The notes: generated from the letters alone by a model not told the origin. A DNA stretch of 64,000 nucleotides from Chromatiales bacterium (GCA_027076405.1 JALTJN010000100.1:1-64000); one strand, 5' to 3'; positions 27,679 through 38,390 are shown, counted from the stretch's first letter. Program-made: numbers and translations.

Positions 27679-27797
27679 ATGTGAGTTGTCCTAATACAGC
27701 AATATTAATAAGGCGTATTATTATAGAGTAATTTAACGTCAAAAAAAGGAATTTGTTGACGTTCTATACCACTATTTAAACTTATAATACCTTAATC

Positions 27798-28538
27798 TTA
27801 TAACACCTCGACAAGATTACCGGATTTTTCTATTGCTGTTTTTAAGGCATCATCAGCTCTGTTGACGATAGTCACCTTATTGTCATCATCAATAAACTGG
27901 GTAATACCCAGGCTAGATGTAATATTGCCGATTTCATCAAACTTGAAATTTTCCATAGTGTTGCGAATTTTTTCAGCGATGATTTTTGTTTCATTTGCAT
28001 TTTTATTTGAAATTAAAATGAGAAATTTTTCATCTTCCCAGTGTGAAATAATGTCAGACTTTCGCAGGCAAACGGCAAGCTGCAAGGCAACGCTGCGAAG
28101 CAGGTCATCAACAATATCAGGTTTGTATGAAGTATTAATTCTTTTGAAATTATCAATGCTACAAAAGATGATAGATAATCCGGCTTTGTAGCGTTTTTCT
28201 TTTTCCATTTCATATTCTAAAACTTCATACAGTTTTCTTTTATTAAACAATGAAGTGAGAGGGTCATTTGTTTCTAGATATTTTAATTCTTCTGCGTCAT
28301 CAGATTTTTGTTGAATTTCTTTTTTTGATTTATTGATATAAATAACAAAAGCGATGATTAAAGCAGAAACAGAAAACCGCATCCAGAGTTCATGACTGTT
28401 TGTGGTTAGGAAACTGCTAATGAAATCCGGCTGGGTTTTAAAAACAGACACATCCAGAAGCGTATCAAAAACCCAGTAAGTAAAAGCAAGAGGCACACCG
28501 GAAAAGCTTAACAGTGAATTTAATAATTTTGTTTTCAT
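27798..28538 (-). CDS. Membrane GGDEF-domain protein with a degenerate active site
   Basis: The 246-residue protein has two N-terminal hydrophobic segments (about 11-30 and 52-68) and a C-terminal GGDEF fold (NDPLTSLFNKRKLYEVLEYE, IDNFKRINTSY). The catalytic GG(D/E)EF signature is replaced by WEDEKF, so it lacks the glycines needed for c-di-GMP synthesis and is probably not a cyclase. It may bind nucleotide or act structurally. It follows the MpaB/Lcp-like gene by 15 bp and is likely co-transcribed. Confidence 0.87.
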   Translation of the reverse strand: MKTKLLNSLLSFSGVPLAFTYWVFDTLLDVSVFKTQPDFISSFLTTNSHELWMRFSVSALIIAFVIYINKSKKEIQQKSDDAEELKYLETNDPLTSLFNKRKLYEVLEYEMEKEKRYKAGLSIIFCSIDNFKRINTSYKPDIVDDLLRSVALQLAVCLRKSDIISHWEDEKFLILISNKNANETKIIAEKIRNTMENFKFDEIGNITSSLGITQFIDDDNKVTIVNRADDALKTAIEKSGNLVEVL

Positions 28539-28553
28539 ATTAATTTACCTTTG

Positions 28554-29909
28554 TTATTTTTCAGATAAATAGCTGGTGCGAACGAGAGTGTCAGGAATAA
28601 TAAGAGGCTTGTGCCCCCCTCTTTTAAGATGCTGCTGTTTTTTATCCGGAAAGTCTTTACGCCAGTCCCACAGTGTTTTTGCAATTCGGGAAAAAACAAT
28701 ATTTGATAATGTACGTAAAAATTTGTAATTAACCAGAAATCCAAAGAAGCGAACGCCTGTCCAGACAAAAAAACGAACAATACGATCATAAAAACCTAGT
28801 TCAAGATTTAATGCTGTGTAGGATTTTTTTGAAATTAATTTTGAGGTGATAAGCCGGGCAACACGTTTAACGTGAAGCAGCTGAGCAAAGGGTGTTGGAA
28901 TGGTACGGCGAGCCGTTTCCGAAAAAGCACCCAACAGAGCCTGTTCCAGTAATACACCATCATGTGAATTTCCACGGCGACGATCCATAATTTGTTCGTA
29001 GATCTGTTCGGTTTTATTATATTGTGTAAATTCGTTTAAAAACACTTCATCTACTCCGAGTAAATAACCAACAACATTCCATGAATGTAAATAGGCCTCT
29101 GTATTTTGGGGCGTTAGCTTCACCCCGATGGTTTTTAATCCTTTTAATATTGTGTATGAGAAAGTGAGCAGTATTATTGCCAATGCTTCATTGTTAATGG
29201 GAATGCCATCTGTTTTAACATCCCATGCATCAGGTTTTTTATGACCCGACCAGTTGCATTGATCTTGTAGCGAGTCATAGACATAGGCCAATAAATAATT
29301 TTCAGAATCTGGTTGTGCGTGTTTACTGACAAGCTTTTCTTTGTGCAGCATTAAATGTCGAACTGATGCATGAATTAAACGTATTTTTAAAATTGATTGA
29401 ACCCCTTTACCACTTAGTTTATTTTCATGAATAGACAATCCGTTTTCCGCCATCATGTCCGTTACCATTTGAGCAGTTTCTATCAAACGTTTTGGTGCGT
29501 TATTGATCAGGCGGCGGGTAAATCCGAGAACTTTTGTGTCAGGCTGGCACACATAGGTAGTCGGGAGACTTGCGCAGCCAAGAATCATAATGCTTGAAAA
29601 AATATGATCCTGAAAAACATGGGTGCCGCGCACTAATTTTTCACTATCAACCCACTCGGGAACAATGACTGCCTGAGTAAAATATTTCTTTAGCGCATTT
29701 TGTATTTGCTCGTCATCCGGAAAATGATTGTTTATTTCTTCGAGAATTTCGCCTTCAACAGGCAAGCTAAACATGTTGATTAATTTCTCGACAAGTAACT
29801 CAATCGATGAATCAAATTGAGAGGCAAAAACATCAATGACTTCATCTGCAAGAGGATCTCCCTGCTGTCGAAAATTATTTAGCATTTCATCGGTGAAAGG
29901 TGAGTTCAT
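28554..29909 (-). CDS. MpaB/latex-clearing-protein (DUF2236) family oxygenase
   Basis: This 451-residue protein resembles the heme-binding MpaB/Lcp family. Segments such as DHIFSSIMILGCASLP, KIRLIHASVRHLML (a candidate heme-ligand histidine) and PINNEALAIILLTFSY, with a C-terminal YLHSWNVVGYLLGV, are characteristic. Known members oxidise rubber or act in secondary metabolism; bacterial housekeeping members have no defined substrate. It sits between cca and the degenerate GGDEF gene on one strand, with gaps of 21 and 15 bp. Confidence 0.72.
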   Translation of the reverse strand: MNSPFTDEMLNNFRQQGDPLADEVIDVFASQFDSSIELLVEKLINMFSLPVEGEILEEINNHFPDDEQIQNALKKYFTQAVIVPEWVDSEKLVRGTHVFQDHIFSSIMILGCASLPTTYVCQPDTKVLGFTRRLINNAPKRLIETAQMVTDMMAENGLSIHENKLSGKGVQSILKIRLIHASVRHLMLHKEKLVSKHAQPDSENYLLAYVYDSLQDQCNWSGHKKPDAWDVKTDGIPINNEALAIILLTFSYTILKGLKTIGVKLTPQNTEAYLHSWNVVGYLLGVDEVFLNEFTQYNKTEQIYEQIMDRRRGNSHDGVLLEQALLGAFSETARRTIPTPFAQLLHVKRVARLITSKLISKKSYTALNLELGFYDRIVRFFVWTGVRFFGFLVNYKFLRTLSNIVFSRIAKTLWDWRKDFPDKKQQHLKRGGHKPLIIPDTLVRTSYLSEK

Positions 29910-29930
29910 AATTTATTCTCTATTATTTTT

Positions 29931-31151
29931 TTAACTCATACGAGCTTGTTTGATACTTTTTATACGTAATCTTGCCAGTTCTTCTTTTATTTCCTTGCCT
30001 TTTAATCCCTGTGAAACCAGCTCTTTGGCATTTATTTTTTTTGCCGCATTAAATGCCTTTCTGTATATGGACGGTTGATCAAAATGTTTATTTTCATAAC
30101 CGGTTCGGCCGCGGGAGTCTGCTTCGCAAGCAAGCAAGAAAAGTTCAAATCGTTGCGGGCGACGAAAAGCATCCAGTGATTCGAGTGTTTTTAAAAATGT
30201 AGCATCACGTAACTCGGCAGCACGATGGTAATGCAAATGATATTGCGTGACGATAAGTGCCAGCTCACGATAATCATTAGGAATACGATAACGGTTACAT
30301 AATGCTTTAACCAGTGGTACACCACGCGATTCATGATCGATATGTTTTGGCCATTTGTTTTTGGGTGTCGTACCTTTACCCAGATCATGAACCAGAGCAG
30401 CAAAACGAACTTTAGGATCGCTGGATAATTTGGCCGCTTGTGTTAGTACCATCATAGTGTGAATGCCTGTATCAATTTCCGGATGATGTTTTTCGGGTTG
30501 CGGTACCCCCCACAGTCGGTTTATTTCGGGAAACAGTTTTTCTAATGCGCCACTCTCACGTAATACTTCAAAATAACGTGCGGGTGTTTTTTCTGTTAAT
30601 GCCCGCATGGTTTCCTGCCAGACACGTTCGGGCACTAAAGCATCAACTTCACCATTTTCCACCATCTGTGACATGAGCTCTTTTGTTTCAGTCGCAATGG
30701 TAAACTCTAAATCAGCAAAGCGGGCTGCAAAGCGGGCAATGCGTAAAATTCGTACAGGGTCTTCAACAAAAGCCGGTGAGACATGACGTAAAACTTTTGC
30801 TTTTATATCGGCCTGACCATTAAAAGGATCAATTAAATGACCATCAGCATCTTCTGCAATGGCATTAATGGTTAAGTCACGTCGAATTAAGTCTTCTTCA
30901 AGAGTGACATCGGCTGTTGCGTGAAAACTAAACCCATCATAACCCGCGGCAGTTTTTCGTTCGGTTCGCGCAAGAGCATATTCTTCGTTTGTTTCAGGAT
31001 GCAAAAAAACCGGAAAATCTTTTCCAACCTGTCGATAATTTAACTTTAATAATTCATCGGCAGTTGCACCAACGACTACCCAGTCACGATCCTTGGTCTC
31101 TAGTCCCAATAATTTGTCACGTACATAACCGCCAACAAGATAGATTTCCAT
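29931..31151 (-). CDS. cca: Multifunctional CCA tRNA nucleotidyltransferase with HD domain
   Basis: Cca (406 residues) adds or repairs the CCA end of tRNAs. The N-terminal class II nucleotidyltransferase head is clear (YLVGGYVRDKLLG, KDRDWVVVGA, RRDLTINAIAED), followed by the RNA-binding body. A C-terminal HD domain (LVHDLGKGTTP) provides the phosphohydrolase/phosphodiesterase activities of the gammaproteobacterial form. It heads an apparent operon with the MpaB/Lcp-like and GGDEF genes. Confidence 0.97.
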   Translation of the reverse strand: MEIYLVGGYVRDKLLGLETKDRDWVVVGATADELLKLNYRQVGKDFPVFLHPETNEEYALARTERKTAAGYDGFSFHATADVTLEEDLIRRDLTINAIAEDADGHLIDPFNGQADIKAKVLRHVSPAFVEDPVRILRIARFAARFADLEFTIATETKELMSQMVENGEVDALVPERVWQETMRALTEKTPARYFEVLRESGALEKLFPEINRLWGVPQPEKHHPEIDTGIHTMMVLTQAAKLSSDPKVRFAALVHDLGKGTTPKNKWPKHIDHESRGVPLVKALCNRYRIPNDYRELALIVTQYHLHYHRAAELRDATFLKTLESLDAFRRPQRFELFLLACEADSRGRTGYENKHFDQPSIYRKAFNAAKKINAKELVSQGLKGKEIKEELARLRIKSIKQARMS

Positions 31152-31331
31152 AGTTATTAAATGTCTTTACTGATTATTATCTTGTCATCATTGTATAGAT
31201 TATTAACGCGTTGATCACACTTTAGTTATATGTCTTTGCATAATTCGGTTATTGGTATAAATTGAGCTATAGTTATTTTATCTATAGCCGACTTATATAA
31301 GGTATGTCGTTAATAATTTAAGGAGCAGAGT

Positions 31332-32696
31332 ATGAGTTTTGAAGTGATTAACCCTGCAACTGGCGAGAAAGTCACCGAAATTCCTGTTTGGGATTCTCAG
31401 CAGCTCGAAGCAGCGCTCGCGGCGGTCGCAGCAGCATCACCGTTATGGCGGAAGACGTCAATGACCGAGCGTTGTTCTTTAATGCATAAGGCAGCAGAAG
31501 TTCTGCGAAAAAATAAAGATAAATATGCTGCCATTGTGACTCAGGAGATGGGTAAATTAATTAATGATGCCCGCGCTGAAGTTGAAAAATGTGCCGGTGT
31601 TTGTGATTTTTACGCAGATAATGGGCCACAATTTTTAGCCGATGAAGCGATCGAGTCAGATGCCGGTAAGAGTTATGTTGGTTACTTTCCAATAGGTACT
31701 GTGCTTGCGGTTATGCCCTGGAATTTTCCTTTATGGCAGGTCTTTCGCTTTGCTGCACCTGCTTTAGTTGCCGGTAACACGTGCATTTTAAAACATGCCT
31801 CTAACGTGCCACAGTGTGCCTTATTGATTGAAGATGTTTTTAAAGAAGCCGGTTTTCCTGAAAATGTATTCCGTTCTTTAATGATTAAGGCTTCACAAGT
31901 TCAATCCGTTATTGAAGATCCTCGTGTACATGCTGTTACTTTGACGGGCAGTGAACCGGCAGGTCGGCAGGTTGCGGCAACGGCAGGTGCAAATCTTAAA
32001 AAATCGGTGTTGGAACTCGGTGGTTCGGATGCCTTTATTGTTCTGGAAGATGCTGATCTCGATCTCACGGTACAAGGTGCAGTGATGTCACGTTATTTAA
32101 ATACTGGACAAAGTTGCATAGCTGCAAAACGATTTATTGTGGTTGATGCTATTGCAGAAGATTTTATTACTCGCTTTAAAGCGGCCGTTGAAGCGTTAAA
32201 GATGGGGGATCCTATGGATGAAACCACCACTTTAGCACCGATGGCGCGCGAAGATTTGCGCGACGAGTTACATATTCAGGTTGCTGACACGATTGCCGCC
32301 GGTGCTGAAGCAGTAACTGGTTGTGAACCGGCCGCCGGAGCAGGCGCATTTTATAAGGCTTCGATTCTTGATCGGGTTGAATCCGGAATGCGTGCATATC
32401 ATGAAGAACTATTTGGTCCTGTTGCCATTGTCATACGTGCTCGTGATGAAGAAGAAGCTTTACGTATTGCGAACGATTCTCCGTATGGCTTGGGCGGGAG
32501 CGTCTGGACGCAAGATTCGGTTCGCGGTGAAGCACTTGCTCGTCAGGTGGAATCGGGTTGCACCTTCGTGAATGGCATGGTGAAGAGTGATGCCCGTTTA
32601 CCGTTTGGCGGGATAAAAAATTCAGGCTACGGGCGGGAGCTGTCACGGCATGGTATTCGGGAGTTTACCAATGCAAAAACAATCTGGATTAAATAA
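31332..32696 (+). CDS. sad: NAD(P)-dependent succinate-semialdehyde dehydrogenase-like enzyme
   Basis: The 454-residue protein is an aldehyde dehydrogenase closest by eye to E. coli Sad (YneI). It shares [32 protein letters not shown] and the catalytic cysteine region [13 protein letters not shown]. The C-terminal [15 protein letters not shown] is the family signature. It would oxidise succinate semialdehyde, or a similar aldehyde, to the acid. A ribosome binding site (aaggagcagag) precedes ATG 31332. It is a single-gene unit, convergent with the GGDEF-EAL gene. Confidence 0.85.
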   Translation: MSFEVINPATGEKVTEIPVWDSQQLEAALAAVAAASPLWRKTSMTERCSLMHKAAEVLRKNKDKYAAIVTQEMGKLINDARAEVEKCAGVCDFYADNGPQFLADEAIESDAGKSYVGYFPIGTVLAVMPWNFPLWQVFRFAAPALVAGNTCILKHASNVPQCALLIEDVFKEAGFPENVFRSLMIKASQVQSVIEDPRVHAVTLTGSEPAGRQVAATAGANLKKSVLELGGSDAFIVLEDADLDLTVQGAVMSRYLNTGQSCIAAKRFIVVDAIAEDFITRFKAAVEALKMGDPMDETTTLAPMAREDLRDELHIQVADTIAAGAEAVTGCEPAAGAGAFYKASILDRVESGMRAYHEELFGPVAIVIRARDEEEALRIANDSPYGLGGSVWTQDSVRGEALARQVESGCTFVNGMVKSDARLPFGGIKNSGYGRELSRHGIREFTNAKTIWIK

Positions 32697-32699
32697 ACT

Positions 32700-34478
32700 T
32701 TATTTTCCCGGTTTGGCTGAAAAATAACCCTGCCCCCAGGACACGCCCAACTCCTGCAGGACATCGAGAGTTGCCTGATCTTCAATATGTTCTGCGATGG
32801 TAATTAAATTAAGTGATTCAGCCATTTTCTGGATACCGTTAATGATTTTTCGGGCGCGATCTTCATAAGCTACTCGTTTAATTAGGCCACCATCAAACTT
32901 TAAATAACTAATCGGTAAATCTGCCAGATAAGTGAGAGAAGAATAGCCGCTGCCAAAGTCGTCAATCGCAAGTGGCATACCGAATTCTATAAACGGGGCA
33001 AGTAGCACCTTTACCTCATCCATATCACCAAGCAGTTCCTGTTCGGTAATTTCGATAACGATAGGTTTTTCTGCACAATTACTTTGTTCACATTCATCGT
33101 ATTTTTCTTTCGCAAATTGAATAATTTCTTTAACTAATTGAGGGTGACGAAGTAAATCTGCAGACAAATTAACAAAATGAGGAAGTGTATTAGGTTGTTT
33201 TTTATAGCTCTCAACACAACGGCTAATCATTTTTTTTATTATTTGTGAATCAATGCGATGCACCATTTGCAGTTCAACAGCAGCATCAATAAATTCATGT
33301 GCGGCAATGAGCGAACCGTCTGTATTTTGAATTCTCGCTAAAGCTTCTTCTGCCACCTGCTCGCCGGATTTTAAATCAAATATGGCCTGATACACTGGAA
33401 CAATTCGATTTTCATTTAATGCTTTTTCAAGCAAGCTCCCTTTAGAAAAAACACTTTTAGTTGTTTGTCGACTACTATGAATCCGGTTGCGGCCATTTTG
33501 TTTTGCCTGATGCAGTGTGGTGTCAGCAACGCGATATAATCCTTCAGGAGTAGAGCCATCTTTGGGATAATTAGCGACACCTATACTCACTGTCACAGGA
33601 ACTTCATGGTCATAAATAATAAAGGGGGCTTCTGCGATGTTTTGACATAAGCGCTCTGCAATTTTACAAGCGGTGTTAATATCTGCATCTGGCAGAATGC
33701 ACATAAACTCTTCACCACCCCAGCGACCAAGATTGTCTTTGTCACGAATAAAATGTTGCATTCGTTCTGCAATCATTTGTAGTAGCAGGTCTCCGCTTTT
33801 ATGACCATAGTTTTCGTTAATAAGTTTAAAGCGATCGATATCGAGCAATAGTAGCGAATAAGTACTTCGCTTACGGATATAATTATTGTGCAGGTGATTT
33901 ATGGATTGCTGTAGCGTATTTCGGTTTGCTGTTCGTGTTAGTGTGTCATGACTAAACTGGTAGAGCATGGGTCTTTGTTGTAAGTCACTTGCCAGACTTA
34001 TTTTATGAAACATTAACATAACAGTATTTTCATCCAGCGGCGAAATACTGAAGTCGACATAAATTTCTTTATTTTTTTTTGTTTTTATTTGGTGACGTTT
34101 AATGGGCCCGAATATATGACCGGACTGCATAACTTTGGTGATTATTTTTAAATAAGATTTTTCCAGAATATTATTACAAAACTGGAAAACTTTATCTAAC
34201 GGTTGATGTTTTGCATCTTCGTGTAGCCAACCGGTTATTTTACTGGCAGTTTTATTAATAAAGATAATTTCTCCATCCTTATTAATACCAATAGCACCAT
34301 CATAGTAAATGGATAACAAGTCTTCCGCATAATGATCGGTACCGGAATCATCAAATAACGAAACGATGGAGGTTGAATTTTGAATTTGATCGCTGGCGCG
34401 TTGCTTGTACTTCGGGTTTGCCACAATTTTGCCTATAATTGCTCTGCTATATAGATGATGATGGAGTAAGAGTAACAT
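32700..34478 (-). CDS. PAS-GGDEF-EAL protein (c-di-GMP turnover)
   Basis: The 592-residue protein has a PAS-like sensor (residues about 50-160, AIGINKDGEIIFINKTASKITG), a GGDEF domain with an intact signature (WGGEEFMCIL) and an EAL domain (AEEALARI, EITEQELLGD, IDDFGSGYSSLTYL). Both synthesis and hydrolysis of c-di-GMP are possible. No membrane segment is clear, so it is probably cytoplasmic. The start is uncertain: ATG 34478 has a poor ribosome binding site, and an in-frame GTG about 18 codons later is an alternative. Confidence 0.88.
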   Translation of the reverse strand: MLLLLHHHLYSRAIIGKIVANPKYKQRASDQIQNSTSIVSLFDDSGTDHYAEDLLSIYYDGAIGINKDGEIIFINKTASKITGWLHEDAKHQPLDKVFQFCNNILEKSYLKIITKVMQSGHIFGPIKRHQIKTKKNKEIYVDFSISPLDENTVMLMFHKISLASDLQQRPMLYQFSHDTLTRTANRNTLQQSINHLHNNYIRKRSTYSLLLLDIDRFKLINENYGHKSGDLLLQMIAERMQHFIRDKDNLGRWGGEEFMCILPDADINTACKIAERLCQNIAEAPFIIYDHEVPVTVSIGVANYPKDGSTPEGLYRVADTTLHQAKQNGRNRIHSSRQTTKSVFSKGSLLEKALNENRIVPVYQAIFDLKSGEQVAEEALARIQNTDGSLIAAHEFIDAAVELQMVHRIDSQIIKKMISRCVESYKKQPNTLPHFVNLSADLLRHPQLVKEIIQFAKEKYDECEQSNCAEKPIVIEITEQELLGDMDEVKVLLAPFIEFGMPLAIDDFGSGYSSLTYLADLPISYLKFDGGLIKRVAYEDRARKIINGIQKMAESLNLITIAEHIEDQATLDVLQELGVSWGQGYFSAKPGK

Positions 34479-34523
34479 AAACTAACTACAATATTTATTA
34501 CGGGACAGTCTGAGCTCACAAAA

Positions 34524-35738
34524 ATGACAAATAAATCGAAATTAGTTAGAAAGCTATCACTGCCACTGCTCGTTTTTTACGGTATAGGTACGATTTTAGG
34601 GGCCGGGATTTACGTTTTGGTTGGTAAGGTGGCGGGTGTTTCCGGCTTTTATGCCCCCGTTTCTTTTATTTTGGCCTCATTGCTTGCCACATTTTCAGCA
34701 TTTTCTTACGCCGAGTTAGCTGCACGCTTTCCTCGAAGTGCCGGCGAAGCGGTTTATGTAGAAGAAGGTTTTGGAGTTAAATCTTTATCAATTGTTATTG
34801 GTTTGATGATTGTTGCGGTTGGTATCATTTCTACCGCGACACTGGCACATGGTTTTTTTGGTTACTTAAAAATATTTATTGATCTGCCCGAAGTCTTTGT
34901 TGTTGTATTTCTTGTTCTGGCGGTTGGTGCTGTTTGTGCTTGGGGCATAGGACAGTCGGTGAAGCTTGCTTCGGTCATGACGATTGTAGAAATTATTGGT
35001 CTAGTAATTATTTTATATGTGGGCCGTGATGCTTTTTCTTTAATACCGGCAAGATTACCGGATATGATCCCCTCGTCAGAAATGTCAGTTTGGGCAGGAA
35101 TTTTTATTGGTAGCTTTATTGCATTTTATGCATACCTTGGTTTTGAGGATATTGTTAATGTTGCTGAGGAAGCGATCAAACCACGAATCAATATTCCGTT
35201 AGCAATTATTATTTCATTAATTGTTACAACATTATTTTATATTTTGATTTCTGTTGTTGCTATTATATTAATACCGCCGGAAGAACTTAGTCAAAGTCAG
35301 GCACCATTAGCGATGTTGTATCAAACAACAACAGGACAGTCACCGCTTATTATTACGATCATAAGTTTAATTTCAGTAATTAATGGTGCTTTAATACAAG
35401 TGATTATGGCATCTCGGGTTTTATACGGGATGAGTCGAAAAAAATGGCTACCGGAAAAAATTGGAGAAGTAAATTCGACAACACGTACACCATTAAATGC
35501 AACAATAATCATTACACTACTGGTTATATTGTTTGCACTTTCTTTTCCATTATTAAGTCTGGCAAAAATAACGAGTTTTATTACTTTAATTATTTTTATG
35601 ATTATTAATTTTGCATTAATAAAAATAAAGTTTTCAAACAGGGTGCATGAAGGTTTTACGGTTCCCGTTTGGGTACCTTTGCTGGGTGGTGGAGCAACTT
35701 TGATATTTATTTTCTATTTACTGACAACCTTTATTTAA
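34524..35738 (+). CDS. APC-superfamily amino acid permease
   Basis: The 404-residue membrane protein has about 11-12 hydrophobic helices. The N-terminal GIGTILGAGIYVLVGKVAG is the unwound-helix motif of amino acid/polyamine/organocation transporters, and AYLGFEDIVNVAEEAIKPR is typical of helix 6 in the family. The substrate cannot be named. A TauE/SafE gene starts 4 bp after it, so the two are probably co-transcribed. Confidence 0.9.
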   Translation: MTNKSKLVRKLSLPLLVFYGIGTILGAGIYVLVGKVAGVSGFYAPVSFILASLLATFSAFSYAELAARFPRSAGEAVYVEEGFGVKSLSIVIGLMIVAVGIISTATLAHGFFGYLKIFIDLPEVFVVVFLVLAVGAVCAWGIGQSVKLASVMTIVEIIGLVIILYVGRDAFSLIPARLPDMIPSSEMSVWAGIFIGSFIAFYAYLGFEDIVNVAEEAIKPRINIPLAIIISLIVTTLFYILISVVAIILIPPEELSQSQAPLAMLYQTTTGQSPLIITIISLISVINGALIQVIMASRVLYGMSRKKWLPEKIGEVNSTTRTPLNATIIITLLVILFALSFPLLSLAKITSFITLIIFMIINFALIKIKFSNRVHEGFTVPVWVPLLGGGATLIFIFYLLTTFI

Positions 35739-35741
35739 ATT

Positions 35742-36545
35742 ATGCTGGAATTATTTTTTTCATATCTTGGGCTGGGCTTAGTGGCCGGTTTTATTGCTGG
35801 CTTACTGGGGGTTGGTGGTGGTTTGATTATTGTGCCGGTATTAATTTTTATTTTTAAGACTGAAAATATTAATCAGAATATTATTGTTCACATGGCCATT
35901 GCTACATCACTGGCAACTATTATATTGACTTCACTGTCTTCAATTTATGCTCACCATGTAAAACATCAAGCTGTACGCTGGGACATAGTAAAGTTACTGA
36001 CTCCGGGTATTATTGTTGGCGCTTTGCTTGGTGCAATGATTGCTGATTTTATGCCGGCAAAAAAATTACAGCTGTTTTTTGCCTTGTTTGAATTATTTGT
36101 TGCGATACAAATGGCGCTGAATATTAAAGCGCATGCCGCACGAGCTTTACCGGTACAAGGCGGTATGTTTTTTGCCGGTTCGGTCATTGGGACGATATCC
36201 TCAATCGTTGGCATTGGGGGTGGTACTCTAACCGTTCCCTTTCTGGTCTGGTGTAATGTGAAAATACAGCAGGCTGTCGCTACTTCGAGTGCCTGTGGTT
36301 TGCCTATTGCGGTCGCGGGTGCCACAGGATTTATTGTAACCGGCTGGAATGAAACCGCTTTACCTGAATATAGCCTTGGTTATGTTTATTGGCCTGCTTT
36401 TATTTCAATTGTCGTGAGTAGTATGCTGGTTGCTCCATTAGGTGCCCGGCTGGCACACCGATTACCTGCTGCACAGTTAAAACGTGCTTTTTCGCTGGTT
36501 CTCTTTATTCTGGGAATAAAAATGCTATCTGGAATAATACTATAA
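35742..36545 (+). CDS. TauE/SafE-family transporter (sulfite/anion exporter type)
   Basis: The 267-residue protein has about eight hydrophobic segments with the two-repeat TauE/SafE pattern: GLVAGFIAGLLGVGGGLIIVPVL near the N-terminus (LGVGGGLIIVP) and GTISSIVGIGGGTLTVPFLV (GIGGGTLTVP) in the second half. Members export sulfite, sulfoacetate or related anions, which would suit a sulfur oxidiser. The substrate is inferred from the family only. Confidence 0.9.
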   Translation: MLELFFSYLGLGLVAGFIAGLLGVGGGLIIVPVLIFIFKTENINQNIIVHMAIATSLATIILTSLSSIYAHHVKHQAVRWDIVKLLTPGIIVGALLGAMIADFMPAKKLQLFFALFELFVAIQMALNIKAHAARALPVQGGMFFAGSVIGTISSIVGIGGGTLTVPFLVWCNVKIQQAVATSSACGLPIAVAGATGFIVTGWNETALPEYSLGYVYWPAFISIVVSSMLVAPLGARLAHRLPAAQLKRAFSLVLFILGIKMLSGIIL

Positions 36546-36700
36546 AATTCAGTTGGTTAACGCTTATGAATACGTTGGTTTGACTGATGAGTTTATAGCC
36601 TTATTTTTATTGTCAGAATATTCAAGTTTTCATGCCTTGTACCGATATATTATTGAATACAGGTAAATTTCAAATTTAGGGTTCGAGTTCATTTCCAGTT

Positions 36701-38386
36701 ATGTTTAAAATCTTTAAGCCTCACTCTTTGGTTCAGCATTTGATTTTGAGCGTTTTGCTCATTGCGCTGGTTCCCCTGTCTTTTTTATCGGCACATTTAT
36801 ACCATGCGGCATGGGATAACAGTTGGCGTGAAATTCGTGAAAAACATCAATTGATTGCCGAAAATCTGGCTTTGCCGCTCACGGTTTATATTGATGATCA
36901 CCGCAATATGCTGGCCTTAACAGCAGAAAGGTTGCTCCATAAAAAAATGCGAAATCACGCAGATGTTGAGCATATTTTATTTGCCACGCTAAAAAATACA
37001 GATGGATTTAACTCCCTGACCTTGCTGGATGACAAGGGTCATATCTTAGGCTTAACCCAACACTTGCGAAAAAAACACCCTGATTTAGCTTTCATCAAAA
37101 AAAGATTGTCGCGGGAAAAAACATATTTACAAACTTTAAAAACAGGTAAGGGACAGTTATCCGGTATCAAGCGTTGTCTCATTGGTGGTGAGCCAACTCT
37201 GGTATTATCATACCCGGTTTATTCAAAACAGAAAAAACTCGTGGGTGTCATTTTAAGTGAGTTAAAAGTTGGACTGATTGAAAAATTACGCCGAAATGTA
37301 AAATTTGGCGTCAAAGGGCATTCTGCGATTGTTGATCAATATGGCCATGTCATTGCCCATCCGAACCCTGTCTGGATGGAAGAAATGCGTGATATTTCTC
37401 ATCTCTCTGTGGTGAAGTTAATGATGGCGGGTAAAACAGGCGTCACAACATTTTATTCTCCTTTTATTAAACAAAATATGGTGGCGGGTTATACCTCGGT
37501 ACCGAAATATGGATGGGGAATTATGGTGCCTCAGCCGGAAAGTGAAGTGGTTGCCCAGGTGCGTCGTTTGATGTATTCCAATCTTATCTGGGGGTTGATA
37601 GGTGTTTTGTTTGCCATTGTCTTGGCGATTATTTTGGCTCGCTGGATTAATAATCCGATTAATCGATTAGCGGCAGCTGGTAATGCCTTGTTAAAGAATA
37701 ATTTGATCGGGGATTTGGGAGAAAGTCATAAAAATGATCCCTATGAAGTGAAGCAACTCAATAGTGTTATTCGTTCGCTGGTTTTTAGTCTGCAACGGTC
37801 ACAGCAGGAGTTACAGGAATTAAATGACAGTTTGAATTTACGTATCGAAGAGGCAACCAAACGATTGCGTGAATCCAATACACAACTGGAAAACACGGTT
37901 AAAAGCGACTACTTAACTTCTCTGTCAAACCGTCGCCACTTTGAAGATGTTTTGAGTAAAATTGCCCGTCAGCGTAGTACCGACAGTAAAGAGCTGAGTA
38001 TTATGCTGCTTGATATTGATAATTTTAAATTAATTAATGATCAGTTTGGTCATGCCGGTGGTGATAGGGTCTTAATTGCTATTGCACAATTATTAATGGA
38101 TATAGTTAGAGCCGAAGATATGGTTGCGCGCTATGCAGGTGATGAATTTGTTTTAATTTTACAATGTAATGTCAAAATGGCATTAAAACGTGCCGAGCAA
38201 ATCAGGGCAGATATAGAAAATCTGGTTATTTCCTGTGAAGGGAATATGATTAAAACAACAGTAAGTATCGGTGTACATTATTGTAATAATATTCATGAGC
38301 TGGATGTATCAAAGGTTATGTTACAGGTTGATGAAGCCATGTATAAGGCAAAACAGGAAGGACGTAATCGCATTGTTGCGATTTAA
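36701..38386 (+). CDS. Cache-HAMP-GGDEF diguanylate cyclase
   Basis: The 561-residue protein starts with a membrane segment (residues 14-31), then a periplasmic double-Cache-like sensor (about 35-285) with YGHVIAHPNP and YGWGIMVPQP. A second membrane segment (about 294-315), a HAMP linker and a coiled-coil follow. The C-terminal GGDEF domain has the signature AGDEF and the DYLTSLSNRRHFE and LLDIDNFKLINDQFGHAGGD motifs. AGDEF variants are usually active, so it should make c-di-GMP in response to an external ligand. Confidence 0.92.
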   Translation: MFKIFKPHSLVQHLILSVLLIALVPLSFLSAHLYHAAWDNSWREIREKHQLIAENLALPLTVYIDDHRNMLALTAERLLHKKMRNHADVEHILFATLKNTDGFNSLTLLDDKGHILGLTQHLRKKHPDLAFIKKRLSREKTYLQTLKTGKGQLSGIKRCLIGGEPTLVLSYPVYSKQKKLVGVILSELKVGLIEKLRRNVKFGVKGHSAIVDQYGHVIAHPNPVWMEEMRDISHLSVVKLMMAGKTGVTTFYSPFIKQNMVAGYTSVPKYGWGIMVPQPESEVVAQVRRLMYSNLIWGLIGVLFAIVLAIILARWINNPINRLAAAGNALLKNNLIGDLGESHKNDPYEVKQLNSVIRSLVFSLQRSQQELQELNDSLNLRIEEATKRLRESNTQLENTVKSDYLTSLSNRRHFEDVLSKIARQRSTDSKELSIMLLDIDNFKLINDQFGHAGGDRVLIAIAQLLMDIVRAEDMVARYAGDEFVLILQCNVKMALKRAEQIRADIENLVISCEGNMIKTTVSIGVHYCNNIHELDVSKVMLQVDEAMYKAKQEGRNRIVAI

Positions 38387-38390
38387 ATAA

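Noticed and set aside
28535..28789. An 84-codon minus-strand frame with hydrophobic segments
   Set aside because: It lies in another frame of the MpaB/Lcp-like gene and has no independent support.
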